NCBI GenBank assembly: GCA_028023455.1
Contig: JAQFVV010000151.1
Coordinates: forward strand, 2,599,097 to 2,663,096
Length of the DNA stretch: 64,000 nt
Direction: 5' to 3'
Source: Epiperipatus broadwayi
Lineage: Eukaryota > Onychophora > Udeonychophora > Euonychophora > Peripatidae
The notes below the pieces were generated by a model that worked only from the letters and a program-made list of their open reading frames with translations, was not told where the DNA came from and searched no databases. Below, one piece after another: positions 1 to 10,908 of the stretch. Each line of letters opens with the position of its first letter. The stretch's first letter is position 1. The position numbers and the translations under genes were made by a program.

Positions 1-560
1 ATTAACTGACACTCCAAATTTTCGGGGCTATTTATACGTTGCTCCATTTCCCGCGAAACACTTTCCTTGTTGTTCAATTTCTTCGCCTTAGGCAGGGCAA
101 ATATTAATCTCCCGCTCAATCTATCTAGGAATTCTACCCAGGGATTATTGAAATGAAAACAACTACATAAAAATCAAATCTCCGCTATAAAAATTGTTTG
201 CAATAATCAAAATAAAAGCAACAGGAATGCAATTAGCTAGCCAGCTTGTTTTTAAATCAAATGGATTTAAAAACAGGCAGTATATGAAAACTATTTTAAA
301 ATAAATCGATAAATATTTTTAAAAAATCCGTTTTACATATAAACGCGTGTGTACTTCGATACACGCATTCTTTTTAAATAATACTGCAAATTTAAACTCT
401 ATGTTTAATGAAAATTAAAAGCTTAATAAATTTCTTTTTTTTTTGTTTAATAACAACACCCTTGAACCGGATTTCAATCAGGTTCAATATAGAACATAGC
501 TTTAGCTGGGACATGGGAAATGGTATAAGCCTATTAAAAAGTCATAGACTAGTTAAACAT
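1..560. other. AT-rich stretch, nothing recognised
   Basis: No coding exon, RNA gene or repeat was recognised. The first 150 bases are slightly less AT-rich than the rest. If the sFRP-like gene at 9.7-10.2 kb runs leftward on the minus strand, this could be its intron or 3' flank. Confidence 0.4.
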
Positions 561-570
561 TTGTAAACCC

Positions 571-775
571 AAAAACCACTCACCTGCATGTGAGCACTAT
601 ATAAATTGCTTTATGATATTATTTTATAACCCTGAACCACTCACCTGCATGTGAGCCCTATATAATTAGCTTTGTAACCCTAAGCATTCACTTGCCTGTA
701 TGTGAGCTCTAAATAATTGCTGTAATATGTTCTTCATAACCTTGAGTATTCACTCACCTGCATGTGAGCAAGCTA
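571..775. repeat. Four tandem units with a palindromic CTCACCTGCATGTGAG core
   Basis: The palindrome-like 16-mer CTCACCTGCATGTGAG occurs at 579-594, 640-655 and 753-768, with a variant at about 689-706. Spacing is about 50-65 bases, and the linkers are related AT-rich sequence (TATATAA plus TTGCTTT-like text and AACCCT). Each core holds two E-box-type hexamers, CACCTG and CATGTG. It is either a short minisatellite or a clustered binding site; the related linkers favour a minisatellite. Confidence 0.7.
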
Positions 776-1950
776 TACCCAATTTATTTTGCTTTATAAT
801 TTATTAAGTAGTATATTAAATTTTATGAAATATAAATTTGTCTCAGTCTCAATTCTTGCTCATTACCTTATGAATCACTAGTTAAGTTATATAATATGTA
901 ATGGGAGGGGGATCTCTCATGTTTTACTGCTTTGCTATTGCTGGAACGTGAATAAAGAGACATCGAGTGTAACCTCAGGCATGTCATTCACAATGGGTTG
1001 ACTTGGAAGCACGAGTAGGAGAGTTGAGGTATGATCAGACGTAGGATATTACTATCCCGACTTGGTTAGCTTTTGGTTCTCTGGCTTGGACTCTCAGTCT
1101 GTTGAGCAAATGTACAAACCTGACCATTACAACCATAGCACAGTACTTTTGTAATATTTTAATAGTTACAAATATAATTTTAAATTTTAGAACAGAATTT
1201 CATAGCTTTATGATAACTTTATAATTATTCAATGTTTAAAAAGTAAATTCAATTAACAAAGATTTTATTAATTTATTTTTTCAATAGCATTACTATAATT
1301 ATCCAGTAAGAAATAAGTAATTGTTCTCATGACTTATATATATTAATGAGCTAAGATGAAAATTGCATTGAGATAAGAATATAATTTGACAATATATATA
1401 TATATATTTGGAAAGTTAGAATATTCTTAGGATGTTTTTCATTTGTAATCTTGTACTTCTAATAAATCAAATACAATTTATTAATTCACAATATTGATTA
1501 ATGGTTCTAATACAAAAATAAAATGTTGAACCATTAATTCCAAGTGGGACCAGGGGATGATGGAAAAACATTGACATGTAGAAGGGTTAATCAAAAGAGT
1601 AATAGATAATTTTTTATCGTAGAAAAAAAAGAGTAATAGATATATTATCTCTCTAATTAATGACATACCTGTACAATATTATATGAGTAAAAATGTTCTA
1701 GATATATAACCAGATAAATAATGCCTCCCCATATGTGTCTTGAATTTATTTCAGTTATTGAAATTATTATTAACTGAAACACACAAGCTTATTATATACC
1801 TGAGTCTATATATGTAATATGTAGGGTATATACGATTTGTATTTTGATTATATTTAGATTTTAGACAGTCATTTTCATCATCATTAGCACCATCTCCAGT
1901 GCTGTAATTACTTCATTAACAAATATATTCAGATACATAAAATAATAATA
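776..1950. other. Unclassified intergenic or intronic stretch
   Basis: It is mostly AT-rich with short TA runs (about 1392-1408). The block at about 900-1140 has visibly more G+C than its surroundings but no open frame or repeat match I recognise. Nothing else is supported. Confidence 0.35.
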
Positions 1951-1954
1951 AAGT

Positions 1955-2140
1955 GATTGTAAATGACCTAGAAAGAGACCATATGTGAGATGGATGAATG
2001 AAATAAGGAAGTGTGCTGATATGATGTAGAAAAAAAAGCTAGAGATTGCAGAAGATAGATTAAACTTGGAAAGACTTTCATCCTACAGTGATCAATAATT
2101 GTTAAAAATGATGATGATGGCATAAAATAATGCACAAAGC
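1955..2140 (+). mobile_element. RTE-like LINE 3' end (fragment 1)
   Basis: With one stop, the translation gives the C-terminal LINE signature RDCK-PRKRP-VRWM-EIRKCA, followed by KLGKTFILQ. The same tail is better preserved at 46055-46245 (plus) and 54215-54492 (minus). It ends in a TGATGATGATGG simple repeat. Microsatellite 3' tails and heavy 5' truncation are typical of RTE-clade LINEs. The copy is decayed. Confidence 0.65.
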
Positions 2141-2439
2141 TGTGCCTATTAATTAATTGATATAATAACTGACCTAAGTTTTTGAACTCATATTTTTTCC
2201 TGTAAGCATTTAACTACCAAACTGTGGGCACAAAGGCAGCCATAAGCCCTGAAAACAAGATAGACCAAAATATTTTATATGATTAGAAAATGTGATAACT
2301 TTACATATTCAAAGACTAAAGTGATTTATCTAATTTCGTACACCTGCAGATAATAATAATACAGTGCACACCTGGACAGCCATAATATAAACAATATAAG
2401 TGGAAATTTAAAAAAAATCCCATTTTAAAAAAATTATTA

Positions 2440-2505
2440 AATTCATGTGCCCGGGTTGCAGGTTCGCGTCCCGGCCGATGCTCTGAAACTTAAAAAAAAA
2501 AAACA
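2440..2505 (+). mobile_element. tRNA-derived SINE (family E), 3' fragment
   Basis: It contains a B-box-like GGTTCGCGTCC at about 2461-2471 and the family-specific CGGCCGATGCTCTGA. A poly-A run follows at about 2491-2503. The 5' half with the A box is missing. It belongs with the fuller copies at 15336, 19956, 26690 and 61650. Confidence 0.65.
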
Positions 2506-2584
2506 ACAGAATATTCATAGACCAAAAAGTTAGATAAATATCAAGCATTAGATAGCATCCACAAAAAATTCATGAGGTGCTTAT

Positions 2585-3115
2585 TAAAAAATTAAAATGG
2601 AAAGCAAATGAGAAGAGTTGCTAAGTAACATCTTCCTAACCAATGTGGTGAACAATTTACTGTATTCATAATCTGAGTTAAATGATCAATAAAATGGATG
2701 CAGCTAAAATACATGTCAATGAATAAATATAAAAGAATGGACAATGAGAGAGAAGAATAGTTGCAAAAAGAAAAGAAAGTTATCATGAAAAAAAGATAAA
2801 TTGAGAAAGAAAAAAAAAGAGAACAGTTACCAGAAAGAAATATAGAAAAATGTTGATAAAAGAAGCTAGAAGGAAATGTAAAAATACAAACTACAATTAG
2901 GAAAAAAAGGTATGAAATATTAGAAAGGAAGGAGTGGAAGAGAAAGTGTTGAAAAATAAAAATTCTGAATAGGGAGGAAGAATGGAAAAGAAATATTAAA
3001 AAAGGATACAAGTGAGAGAGAATGATATGAAGAACAGCAACTTTGAAAGAAACTAGAGAACAAGGAGGATTTTTAAACTATACAAGAACTTTAAAGTTTA
3101 TATGGACATTGTAGA
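2585..3115. other. Long purine-rich (A/G) tract on the plus strand
   Basis: The plus strand is dominated by A and G, with GAAAGAAAAA-like runs, for about 500 bases. The complementary pyrimidine strand gives a long Phe/Ser/Leu-rich frame at 2592-3011, which is a by-product of composition and not a convincing gene. The origin is unclear; it may be a decayed A-rich LINE strand like those at 13 and 62 kb. Confidence 0.45.
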
Positions 3116-3639
3116 TCTGAATAAAGTTCAAACTGATGAAGAAAATTATGGAGAAATTAAAAATTAATATATAGACCCTAAATCAGATAGAACCCCTATG
3201 GAAGATGTTGGAAAGAGTAAAGAAACCTCAATTGACACCAGAGATTTTGCAGAAAACATTACAAGCCTCATTGCAGTGCCACATCCTGAACATAGTGTTG
3301 AGATGAATAAGACAAAGTGAGGGTTTGAATTTATGTGTATGGATGGAAAAAGATAAAAATCTCTAGTCCTGCAATGAAGAACTCTCAAATTCATAAACCT
3401 ATGAAATCATAGATTGGAAAACTTTTATTGAATGACATGATGACTGATGAAGCTAAGATTAAAATGGTGTTTCTACAGGTAAAAAAAGCAAAATCCCCTC
3501 AGATAAAAGCATTAGCATTGCATATAAATACCAGAATAGAAAGATTTGAAAGGTGTTTTACAACTTGTTACATCTATTCGTGTTATAAGATGAAAATATT
3601 AATGTAGATTGTAATGAAGAATATAAAAATGAATATAGA

Positions 3640-3765
3640 ATATAATTATAAGGGATTTGAACCCAGAATTTCAAATTCCCTTCAGCTATCCAATCTGTCT
3701 CATACAATTGATACATATGATCACACGCGTGAAAAAGATCAATGATTTCCAATATATAAAATTAA
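3640..3765. repeat. Family G repeat fragment (tRNA-like B box)
   Basis: It contains the family text GGATTTGAACCCAG followed by TCTCATACAATTGATACA and ATGATCACACGCGTG. This matches the arms of the family G palindrome at 6700-7245 and the copy at 44010-44640. The B-box-like motif reads on the minus strand. Confidence 0.55.
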
Positions 3766-3924
3766 GACAGATATTGTTGTAGATGCTAGAAAGAAGTCTA
3801 ACATAAATGCAAAAACTATAGATGAAAATAATGTGAATGTAAGAGCTATAAATGATGTAGCAAACAATACAAAAACCAAAAAAGTTGAAAACAAGACTTA
3901 CAGGTATGTAATCATTATTCAAAA

Positions 3925-4545
3925 AAAATCACCTCAAGGTGTCATATTAAAACAGTAGTAACTCCATATAGTAGTGCCACCCAATTATAGTAATCATTGG
4001 ATGTTAGAAGGTTTATACATCAAAACTGCCTACTCACCCAATATTCACAAATTAGTTTTTAGCTTGTGGTCTTCTTCAGTGTGGCGCTTTAGATCTGGGA
4101 ACACTGCATCTAGATCTTTGGATCTAATGCAATCCTACAACAACTATTTTTTTTACATTTTTAATTAACTACAAAGCTGAAAGTTCAAAATAAAAACACA
4201 ACAATGTTTTCAATTCAAGCTTTTTAATTTCTAGTCATAACTAGTTCAATAGCTATAAAGATAAAAGGTGGGGTGCTAGGGGTTACATTAGATCCAATAA
4301 TCTAGACAAAGTACTCTCAGATACTTGGCTTCTCACTGATGAAAGTCACAAGCTAGAAACTAATCAGGGGATAATGGATGAGTAGATGTTAGATAGGCAT
4401 TTTGATGCATAAACCTTCTAGAATCTATTGATTATTATGGTTTGCACTGGGTAGCACTACTGTATGGAAATAATTGCTACTATTGTTTTAACAGCTTGTG
4501 TAAGCATAAGAAAGGGTGAACCTGTGATGTGTCAATATTACTTAC
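3925..4545. mobile_element. Family A palindromic element, complete but diverged
   Basis: The left arm (about 3950-4150) and right arm (about 4258-4545) are inverted copies of the family A unit, best preserved at 17230-17650. Recognisable blocks are ATAGTAGTGCCACCC, TGGATGTTAGAAGG and, in the right arm, GTAGCACTACTGTATGG. A degenerate hammerhead-like core lies in each arm: about 4050-4085 minus (CTGAAGA, AAAAC) and about 4330-4371 plus (CTGATGA, GAAAC). Stem I and stem III are broken here, so this copy is probably inactive. Confidence 0.7.
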
Positions 4546-4974
4546 AGAACCATGACGTCAATGTACATAATGCTGCAGAAAAAAATTTCAACAGTATTAT
4601 GCAATATCCACAACAATTTTAAGCTTGATATATAATATCCCCCTTCCTCTACATGAGAAATTGCAGGAGGTGATTTTTGATTCTGAAGAGGGATATTAAA
4701 AAAAGTTCTATTTTATCATACAGTTAAATCAATTTGTTTTCCCCCAATCCCACACCCTTTAATAATCAATTACAAATTGATTATAAAAAACTGTTGCTGA
4801 AAACTGGACCACAAACATTTGCTTCTTTAAAAAAAAGTCAGTCACTGAAACAACTGATTATCTTAATTGCTTGCAGTGAATTCAAAGGCTTTAAAAATTC
4901 ATATTTTCTTTTCAACAGAACTGTAACGTATAACATTAAAATATATATATAACTGCTATATGAATTACACAGAG

Positions 4975-5365
4975 GCAAAACTCTCTATACAGTAGTGCCA
5001 CTGAGTGCAAACCAGAATAATAATAAATGCAGGAAGGTTTGTGCATAAAATCCTTATCTAGTGTCTACTCATCCAATGTCCTCAGACTAGTTTCTAAGTT
5101 GTGGCTTTCATCAGTGAGGAGCCATAGATCTGAGAGCACTGATCCTAAGATCTAGGTGCAGAGATCTCAGATTCAAGACTCCTCACTGATAAAAACTACA
5201 AGCTAGAAACTGGTCTGGGAATATTGGATGGGTAGGCACTAGATAAGGATTTTATGCAAAAATCTTCCTGCATCCATTGATTACTGGCACTGTTTTGAGA
5301 GCTTTGCCTCTGTGTAAACAGCTTGTGTAAGCATAAAGAATGGTGAACACGTGATGTTTAATGCT
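4975..5365. mobile_element. Family A palindromic element, nearly complete
   Basis: The inverted arms run from AGGCAAAACTCTCTATACAG near 4975 to TTGAGAGCTTTGCCTCTGTG near 5310. Beyond the right end is the outer family text GCTTGTGTAAGCATAAAGAA. The left arm holds a well-formed hammerhead-like core on the minus strand (5079-5120). The right-arm core near 5168-5210 has CTGATAA, which loses the invariant G8. Frames across the element are hairpin by-products. Confidence 0.75.
5079..5120 (-). ncRNA. Hammerhead-ribozyme-like core (family A, left arm)
   Basis: On the minus strand the order is TCCTCA, CTGATGA, a 13-nt stem II segment, GAAAC, TAGTC, TGAGGA. Stem I pairs TCCTCA with TGAGGA by six Watson-Crick pairs. 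Other family A copies have TGGGGA with one G-U pair, so this is a compensatory change. ACTAGT can form the tiny stem III, placing the predicted cleavage after the C of TAGTC. Stem II is weak (A-U, G-U) and starts with an A-A mismatch at 10.1/11.1. Activity is inferred, not shown. Confidence 0.55.
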
Positions 5366-5454
5366 ATATGAATTCATGAGATATTTTCATTGGCTGCCAC
5401 TGTTAAATAAAAGTGAGGATAAATCCATTCACATCCATTTCAATACTTTTTTTA

Positions 5455-5600
5455 GACAGATATTTATATGTAAGTAGAGGTATTTGAACTCAGGATTTTT
5501 CAGTTTATTCATACTCCACTCCATCTCAAGCAACCATTATACATGATCACACCTATGTGAAAAAGCTAAATGATCCCCCAATATACATATTTGGTGCAGA
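5455..5600. repeat. Family G repeat fragment
   Basis: It contains TTTGAACTCAGGATTTTT, then CATCTCAAGCAACCATTATA and ATGATCACACCTATGTG, matching one arm of the family G palindrome at 6700-7245. It is followed directly by diverged family A text at 5600. Confidence 0.55.
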
Positions 5601-5885
5601 AGCAGCACTTATCAGTTGATATTTAATAAAAAGGTGTTTAAACGTAGCAATCTATAGATGCTAAAAGGTTGTGCATTGTAATCTACATCCAGTCCTTTTT
5701 CACCCAGTATCCTCTGGTTAATTTCTAGCTTATGAATTTCATCAGTATTGTGATGCACAACCATGTACAATCTATATATTACTATAGCTTTCACCAGATG
5801 GCACTATTGTGTGGGAATTCTTGCTATTACTTTAACAGCTTATGTAAGCATTAAAAAAAGTAATCAGATGATGTTTTAATGATTG
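5600..5885. mobile_element. Family A-related element, strongly diverged
   Basis: It keeps the family landmarks in order: a TGCATTGTAATCTACATCCA block, TTTCTAGCTTATGAATTTC then CATCAGTA, GATGGCACTATTGTGTGG, and the outer right end TTAACAGCTTATGTAAGCA. The hammerhead-like core on the minus strand keeps CTGATGA but not GAAAC. Confidence 0.5.
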
Positions 5886-6690
5886 TTTAAACTTCTAATA
5901 TTTTTTTGTTTGTAGGTTTAAAAATACTCATGGCGTCAGTTAAAAAATGAAACTTTTATTTGCAACATCATGATTGATGTTTGCAAGATCATTTTACTTA
6001 AAGAAATATCACTGTCAGAAATAGAGACTTTTGGATAGTATGAGTTAAATATTATTAGTAGGATGCATTCTAAATTGGGAAAATTCTCTGCATGCTTTTA
6101 TATCTGCCAGCACAACATGCAAAATATGCATCAAGACTACAATTTGAATAATGCATGACTACTTAAATAAAAGCACGCACTTGCATGGACACATTTTAAA
6201 CATCTCAATTTCTAAAGTGCAATAAAGTACTTTCTGGTTAATTATAGTATTTGAAAGCACCAATATGTGTCACAAAATGCAACAACTTTCTAGCAATTTA
6301 TAAAACATTTAATTAAGCAATTAAGAGCTCTCTTTATGTAAAGTAATCTGAAGCAATGTAGAACTTTTCTTTCTACATGCCATTCATTAAGATTGCCCTA
6401 CATGGTTTTAATGTGTAATAGAGTGACCACTCTGGAATTTAAGGTTTATGAATTGTGGGTCCAATCTGTCACTTTTGATGTTTGAAATTTACCATAGACC
6501 TTTTACTCTACAAGTATCAGACTTGTGAGCTTCATGTCCATCAATTGTAACCCAGCCCATCATTTCTGGTGCTTAAACTTCTGTGAACTTCCAATTGGGT
6601 CATTTATTTTTCTTCTTATGGTAAAATATATCTACAACTTATTCATAAGCACATGTCTAAATTCACAAATACATCCTTAATACATTGTAC
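5886..6690. other. Unclassified stretch
   Basis: AT-rich sequence with no open frame, RNA gene or repeat match that I recognise. Confidence 0.35.
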
Positions 6691-6699
6691 AGGCTTAAA

Positions 6700-7245
6700 C
6701 TTGCATTTATATATGTAATATATGCGGGATTTGAACTCAGGCTTTCACACGACCCACCACTCTCAGTGCCATCTCATATTGCTGACCCACCTGATCACAC
6801 ACCTGTTGAAAAGATAAATAATCATCAATATACGTATTTCATGCTAAACCAGCAATCATCAGTTGGTCTAGATTACTATCATCACACATATATACAATCA
6901 AAGCTCAGCTTTATATTAAGATAGCCAATCTTCACACTTTAATGGGCAGGCTTCAAACTATTCCAACTCACAACTCTTCAGCCATCCATTTAATTGAAAA
7001 TCTGATGATGGAACGTTCAAAGGCCTTGTTAGTGCCAAGGTTAAGCTCTGATTGTATATATGTGTGAGGATAGTAATCTAGACCAACTGATGATTGCTGG
7101 TTTAGCATGAAATACATATATTGGTGATTATTTATCTTTTTAACATGTGTGTGATCAGGTGGGTCAGCAATATGAGATGGCACTGAAAGTGGTGGTTCGT
7201 GTGAAAGTCTGAGTTCGAATCCCGCATATATTAAATACATCCTTA
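6700..7245. repeat. Family G palindrome, arms of about 190-200 bp
   Basis: The left arm (about 6712-6908) and right arm (about 7040-7238) are inverted copies with a roughly 130-base loop. The similarity is obvious because the plus-strand frame from 6685 and the minus-strand frame ending at 6968 translate to nearly the same peptide (both contain SVPSHIADPPDHT). Each outer end has a B-box-like motif (GAGTTCGAATCCC near 7210, reading on the plus strand), so the unit looks tRNA-derived and is arranged head to head. Related pieces lie at 3640, 5455 and 44010. Confidence 0.75.
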
Positions 7246-7489
7246 TACATAGTAATGCTAAAAAAAAAGTTTGCAGAAAAAAGAATGGAAAAATTAAATA
7301 GTAAAAAAAACAGACAATTTGTAATGATATAAGGGGCTTAGTGTTTGTATGAAAATTTGTGATATTTTAATAGTTGAACTAATTCATCATCTAATACTAA
7401 TTGTTAAATGACTAGAAAAACTCAAATTTAATTGTTAATAATAGCACATAGGTTAGTATATAATATAATGTTTAACATGACATTCTTTT

Positions 7490-7745
7490 CTTCAGGTGTT
7501 GCTGGCCTTGACCAATGACAGTACTGGAATGGGTATCGAACCTGACTTTTAGATTCATGAATATCGAGTTTAAGGTGACAATCTAAACAAACTATGCTAT
7601 TTTATCAAAAGCAAGGTATATAATACTAGTATGGAAATTGAACATTATACCAATTAAGCTATACTGTCAGTGACCAGTTTGTTAGAGCATTATCTAAAGT
7701 CCCAATTTGATTTTTATGCTAGTATTGTCACTAGTCAGACCAATA
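7490..7745. mobile_element. Family F element, partial
   Basis: A minus-strand B box GGTTCGATACCC lies near 7535-7550, next to CTGGCCTTGACCAATGACAG. The second half has TTTGTTAGAGCATTATCTAA and GCTAGTATTGTCACTAGTCA in the opposite sense, so both arms of the family F palindrome are represented. The outer arms are preserved better at 26865-27185 and 35745-36190. Confidence 0.6.
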
Positions 7746-9730
7746 TACTCATTTTGTTATGTATTAACTAAATGCTATTGCTAACGGTTAAATGCTTATA
7801 AAAAGTTTAAAGTTTCAATTTTTCTAAAGGGACTTCTTTGTTTTACAAAATCGCTCAAAATTTGAAGTGTGAAAATAAATTATATTTAAATTGGTGGCAA
7901 ATAATAAATAAATGACCATTGATGATGATCAAGAGTTATTGCTTGATTATGATATCTTATTGCTAACTGGCTTTCATCCATAAAACTTAACATACTTCAA
8001 TATACAAATTTTCTTAAGATTAAATAGAATAGGCTTCGAAATATATGATTAATAAAATAGTATCATAAGGGTTAACCCTTATGATACCAAGGATAAAGAG
8101 AGTTTAAAAAATAGATGTAGGTAGAAAAACAAATGGTCAATAAATAATGAAAGAGAGAAAATGAATAAAGATTAAATAGCTACAGAGAAAATAAATTTAA
8201 AATCAATGTCCAATTGTAGGATTAAACAAATAGCAAGTAAGTTTGAAGAGCAAATACAAATAAAAAGAAAATGTGATCATAAAAATCAGTAAAACTGATT
8301 AAAATATACTAAAGCTAAATAATCCTGGAGCAATGCTCAAATTAAGGCTTAGTTGCTCAAATATCAATCACCTGACCCTCTATGATAAAACTTGATAACT
8401 GATAAATTAAAAAATGTCACTTGTTTGAATAACTCTGCTAAAGAAAGAAAAGAATGCCATGTTAAACAAAATTAAGATTTTTTTTTTTCTACGATAAAAT
8501 TACAAAATTAGATTTGTAAAGAAATAAACTTTCATAAAATGAGAAAGAAACCTTAGGAATCGAATAGCAAAATATTGAAACATCGTGGAAACAAAACAGC
8601 GTATACTGAGAAATTTATGATAAAATTAGCCAAAGTGCTTTTATTGTTTTAATTAATTTGATCAGAATATTTGTTATAAACTTGTCAATTTTTACATTGT
8701 AACTGAGTTTTAAAAACTTTACATGTCTCATTCAAAAGTTAAAACATCAAGTGACCTTCAGCGCATATGAGCATACATTATATAAAATGATGGAAAAAAA
8801 AACAGTGAGTTTAGAGTCAGCAATTAAAAGATAGGCTTAGATATTTTACTTTACGGAATGTTTCAATTAATTGGACAAAATCGTAAATCGTAAATTTTAT
8901 CTAATTAATAAAGGGTGTGAGATGAGGTGCAGCGGTTAGTTCAATGAATTTTACATCAAAAGGGAGATTTTCAATGGTTTAGAAGAACCACAACTAATCT
9001 CTTCCTCTTAGTCCGATGTAAAACTCTTTGATTGTAGAACTTTTTGAAAGTAAAGAAAAGATTGCAACAAATATAATCAAGATAAATAATTTCAGATGCG
9101 TGGACGACGATAAAAAAGTTAAAAATTAAATTTTTGCCAAAACATAACTTAATTAACTGCTTGTTACCATCGAAGTGAGCGCACACCCTCCGGTGAATAA
9201 GAACAGATGTTTGCTATTTAAAAAATTAACTTGACATCCTTGTGTAAATAAATACAGTATGGAGTCAATCTCCCTTCTCCCTATCCCCGGTTCTTTTTAA
9301 ATGCTTCAAAAGCACTGTCTTGACGTAATAAGATTTTAAAAAAGAAATACACTAAATCAATTATAATAAATAACATACGTAAAGCGAATTCATAGAAGGT
9401 TAAAGTTTATATTTACAAAAAAATAAATATATATATTTTTCACATATTACGCAACAAACTTTGTTATTAATAAAGGAATTCTCCTTCCTATAGTTTACAA
9501 GAAAGCTGTCTAGACTTAACATAATTTAAGTTTTTTTTCCTTTTTCTAATTTACATTTTATAGAAGTATTTTAAAAATGCGTTACGATGCCTCCAGTAAA
9601 TTTAATTTGTTTTAATAAACAACTGGATGAAGTTTGAAAGAAATGACAATTTATTAAAATAATGAAAATTTTTAATTAATTATTCTATTTTCAGCATAAT
9701 TATAACAAACATTTTACACATTTTTTTTTC
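7746..9730. other. Presumed first intron of the sFRP-like gene, no repeats recognised
   Basis: It lies directly 3' of the splice donor of the exon at 9739-10183 on the minus strand. It is AT-rich with no further netrin-domain or CRD exon that I could find. A GGGTTAACCCTTATGATACC inverted motif near 8065-8095 is a short hairpin. Confidence 0.45.
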
Positions 9731-9738
9731 CTACTTAC

Positions 9739-10183
9739 CATCTGAAACAATAGCCTCAGGTGTGATACAAACACCACGGTCATATAAAGGTAAATCTGTG
9801 CAATCCAATATCTTCGGCCAGGACAGGTTAAAACGATTCATTAACGGTTCACAACCTTGTCGAGCTCGTTCGCAGACGTTTTTACAAGGAGGGATTGCAT
9901 CGGATTGAAATTCCATGGTGCAAATAGGCACATATAGAGAACACAAAAAAAAGAGTAAATCCTCACTACATCGTGTATGAACTAAGAGTTCAAATTGATC
10001 TATGGCTAAAATGGCATTTTCTTGCGTACTATGATGAAGTAAATTGGGCATACGAGTCATATTATATGGCATGTGCCGGCACATGGTAATTTGAATAACC
10101 TCACACTGCGCAGACCAAGCTACACCGGACGCTCCGCAAAAAATGGCGAAAATATGGAGCAAAACAATCATAATTTTTGCCAT
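9739..10183 (-). CDS. sFRP3/sFRP4-type secreted frizzled-related protein, first coding exon
   Basis: The exon encodes 148 codons plus one base, starting at ATG 10183-10181 and ending at a good donor, G|GTAAGT (intron begins at 9738; phase 1). Residues 1 to about 25 are a hydrophobic signal peptide. The rest is a complete frizzled cysteine-rich domain with ten cysteines at 27, 35, 72, 81, 88, 100, 104, 111, 128 and 139. Family hallmarks include [37 protein letters not shown] and [14 protein letters not shown]. The last two and the HHSTQ block resemble FRZB/sFRP3 and sFRP4 more than Frizzled receptors. Two N-glycosylation sites are visible (N41, N119). Such proteins are secreted Wnt-binding modulators. 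The C-terminal netrin-like domain should lie in exons further left, which I did not find here. A divergent Frizzled cannot be fully excluded. Confidence 0.93.
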
Positions 10184-10854
10184 AATTTATAAATAAATAT
10201 TTAAATTCATTCAAATTATATAAAATCTATATATATTTTTAAAAAAGGTATACGGGTGAGTTTTAATATTCACAGGTCAAACGCACTGAGATATCATTAC
10301 AACTACATAGTATAACTGCACTTGGCTTCTAACCGGTACGAGTTACCCCCAAATTCCTTTTACAAAAAAAAAAAAAAAAAGAGTAACCTGCGCACTTCTA
10401 TTATACTGAACCGTGCTGTTTTTGTCTGTTCGGACTTTATTCCCATGGCATGACTATTATACCCATAAGTACATCTATTGTTTGGATTGCAAGCGCATCT
10501 CTGCTTGCCCGCCCTACTTATATATTAGTTTAACCTTTCTAAAAAAGAACGAATATTGGGTCTTGATTTTTCATAGACTCAACAAGTAGCTACGTAGGTG
10601 GGTCCAGACGAGACGGCGGGGACGGAACGATGGTTGGTGAAAACTTTCAAATTTTCAACGCCACTCAATTTTGACTTCATCCCGCGTTAATTGAAAGCGA
10701 TAGCTTTTCCTAAGTCCTATTAAAAGTGGTGCACGATTTTCTTTAGTCGGAAACAGCTGTTCGAAGAATTTACCGGCTGACTGCTTGTTTGCTGCCGCGT
10801 CTATCACAATCTAGTTTGCACCTTGCTATGCTGACAGTCTCCCAAACTTTGTAA
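10184..10854. promoter_or_regulatory. Putative divergent promoter region with CpG-richer block
   Basis: It separates the minus-strand sFRP-like exon from a plus-strand candidate exon at 10855. The part from about 10540 to 10830 is less AT-rich and contains several CpGs (GACGGCGGGGACGGAACG, CCCGCG, GCTGCCGCGTC) in a region otherwise poor in CpG. An A-run sits near 10363-10380. No TATA box is convincing. The short frame 10828-10854 (ATG to TAA) would be an upstream ORF ending exactly one base before the candidate start at 10855. Confidence 0.45.
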
Positions 10855-10908
10855 ATGGCTGGTAGACATTCTAATACTAATTTACACTTGAAAGCTGATC
10901 AAGAAAAG
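10855..10908 (+). CDS. Candidate first coding exon of a divergent gene, 18 codons
   Basis: ATG at 10855 opens 18 codons (MAGRHSNTNLHLKADQEK) and ends in frame at AAG|GTATGG, an acceptable splice donor. It sits at the downstream edge of the CpG-richer block, where a first exon would be expected, and is transcribed away from the sFRP-like exon. I do not recognise the protein and the peptide is too short to assign. It could be a chance ORF; the position and donor are the only support. Confidence 0.35.

Noticed and set aside
2592-3011. 139-codon Phe/Ser/Leu-rich minus-strand ORF
   Set aside because: It is the pyrimidine complement of a purine-rich tract. The hydrophobicity is composition-driven and no motif is present.
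6685-7240. Two similar ORFs on opposite strands (79 and 90 codons)
   Set aside because: They are the two arms of one palindrome read on both strands. They have no start context, splice sites or protein family.
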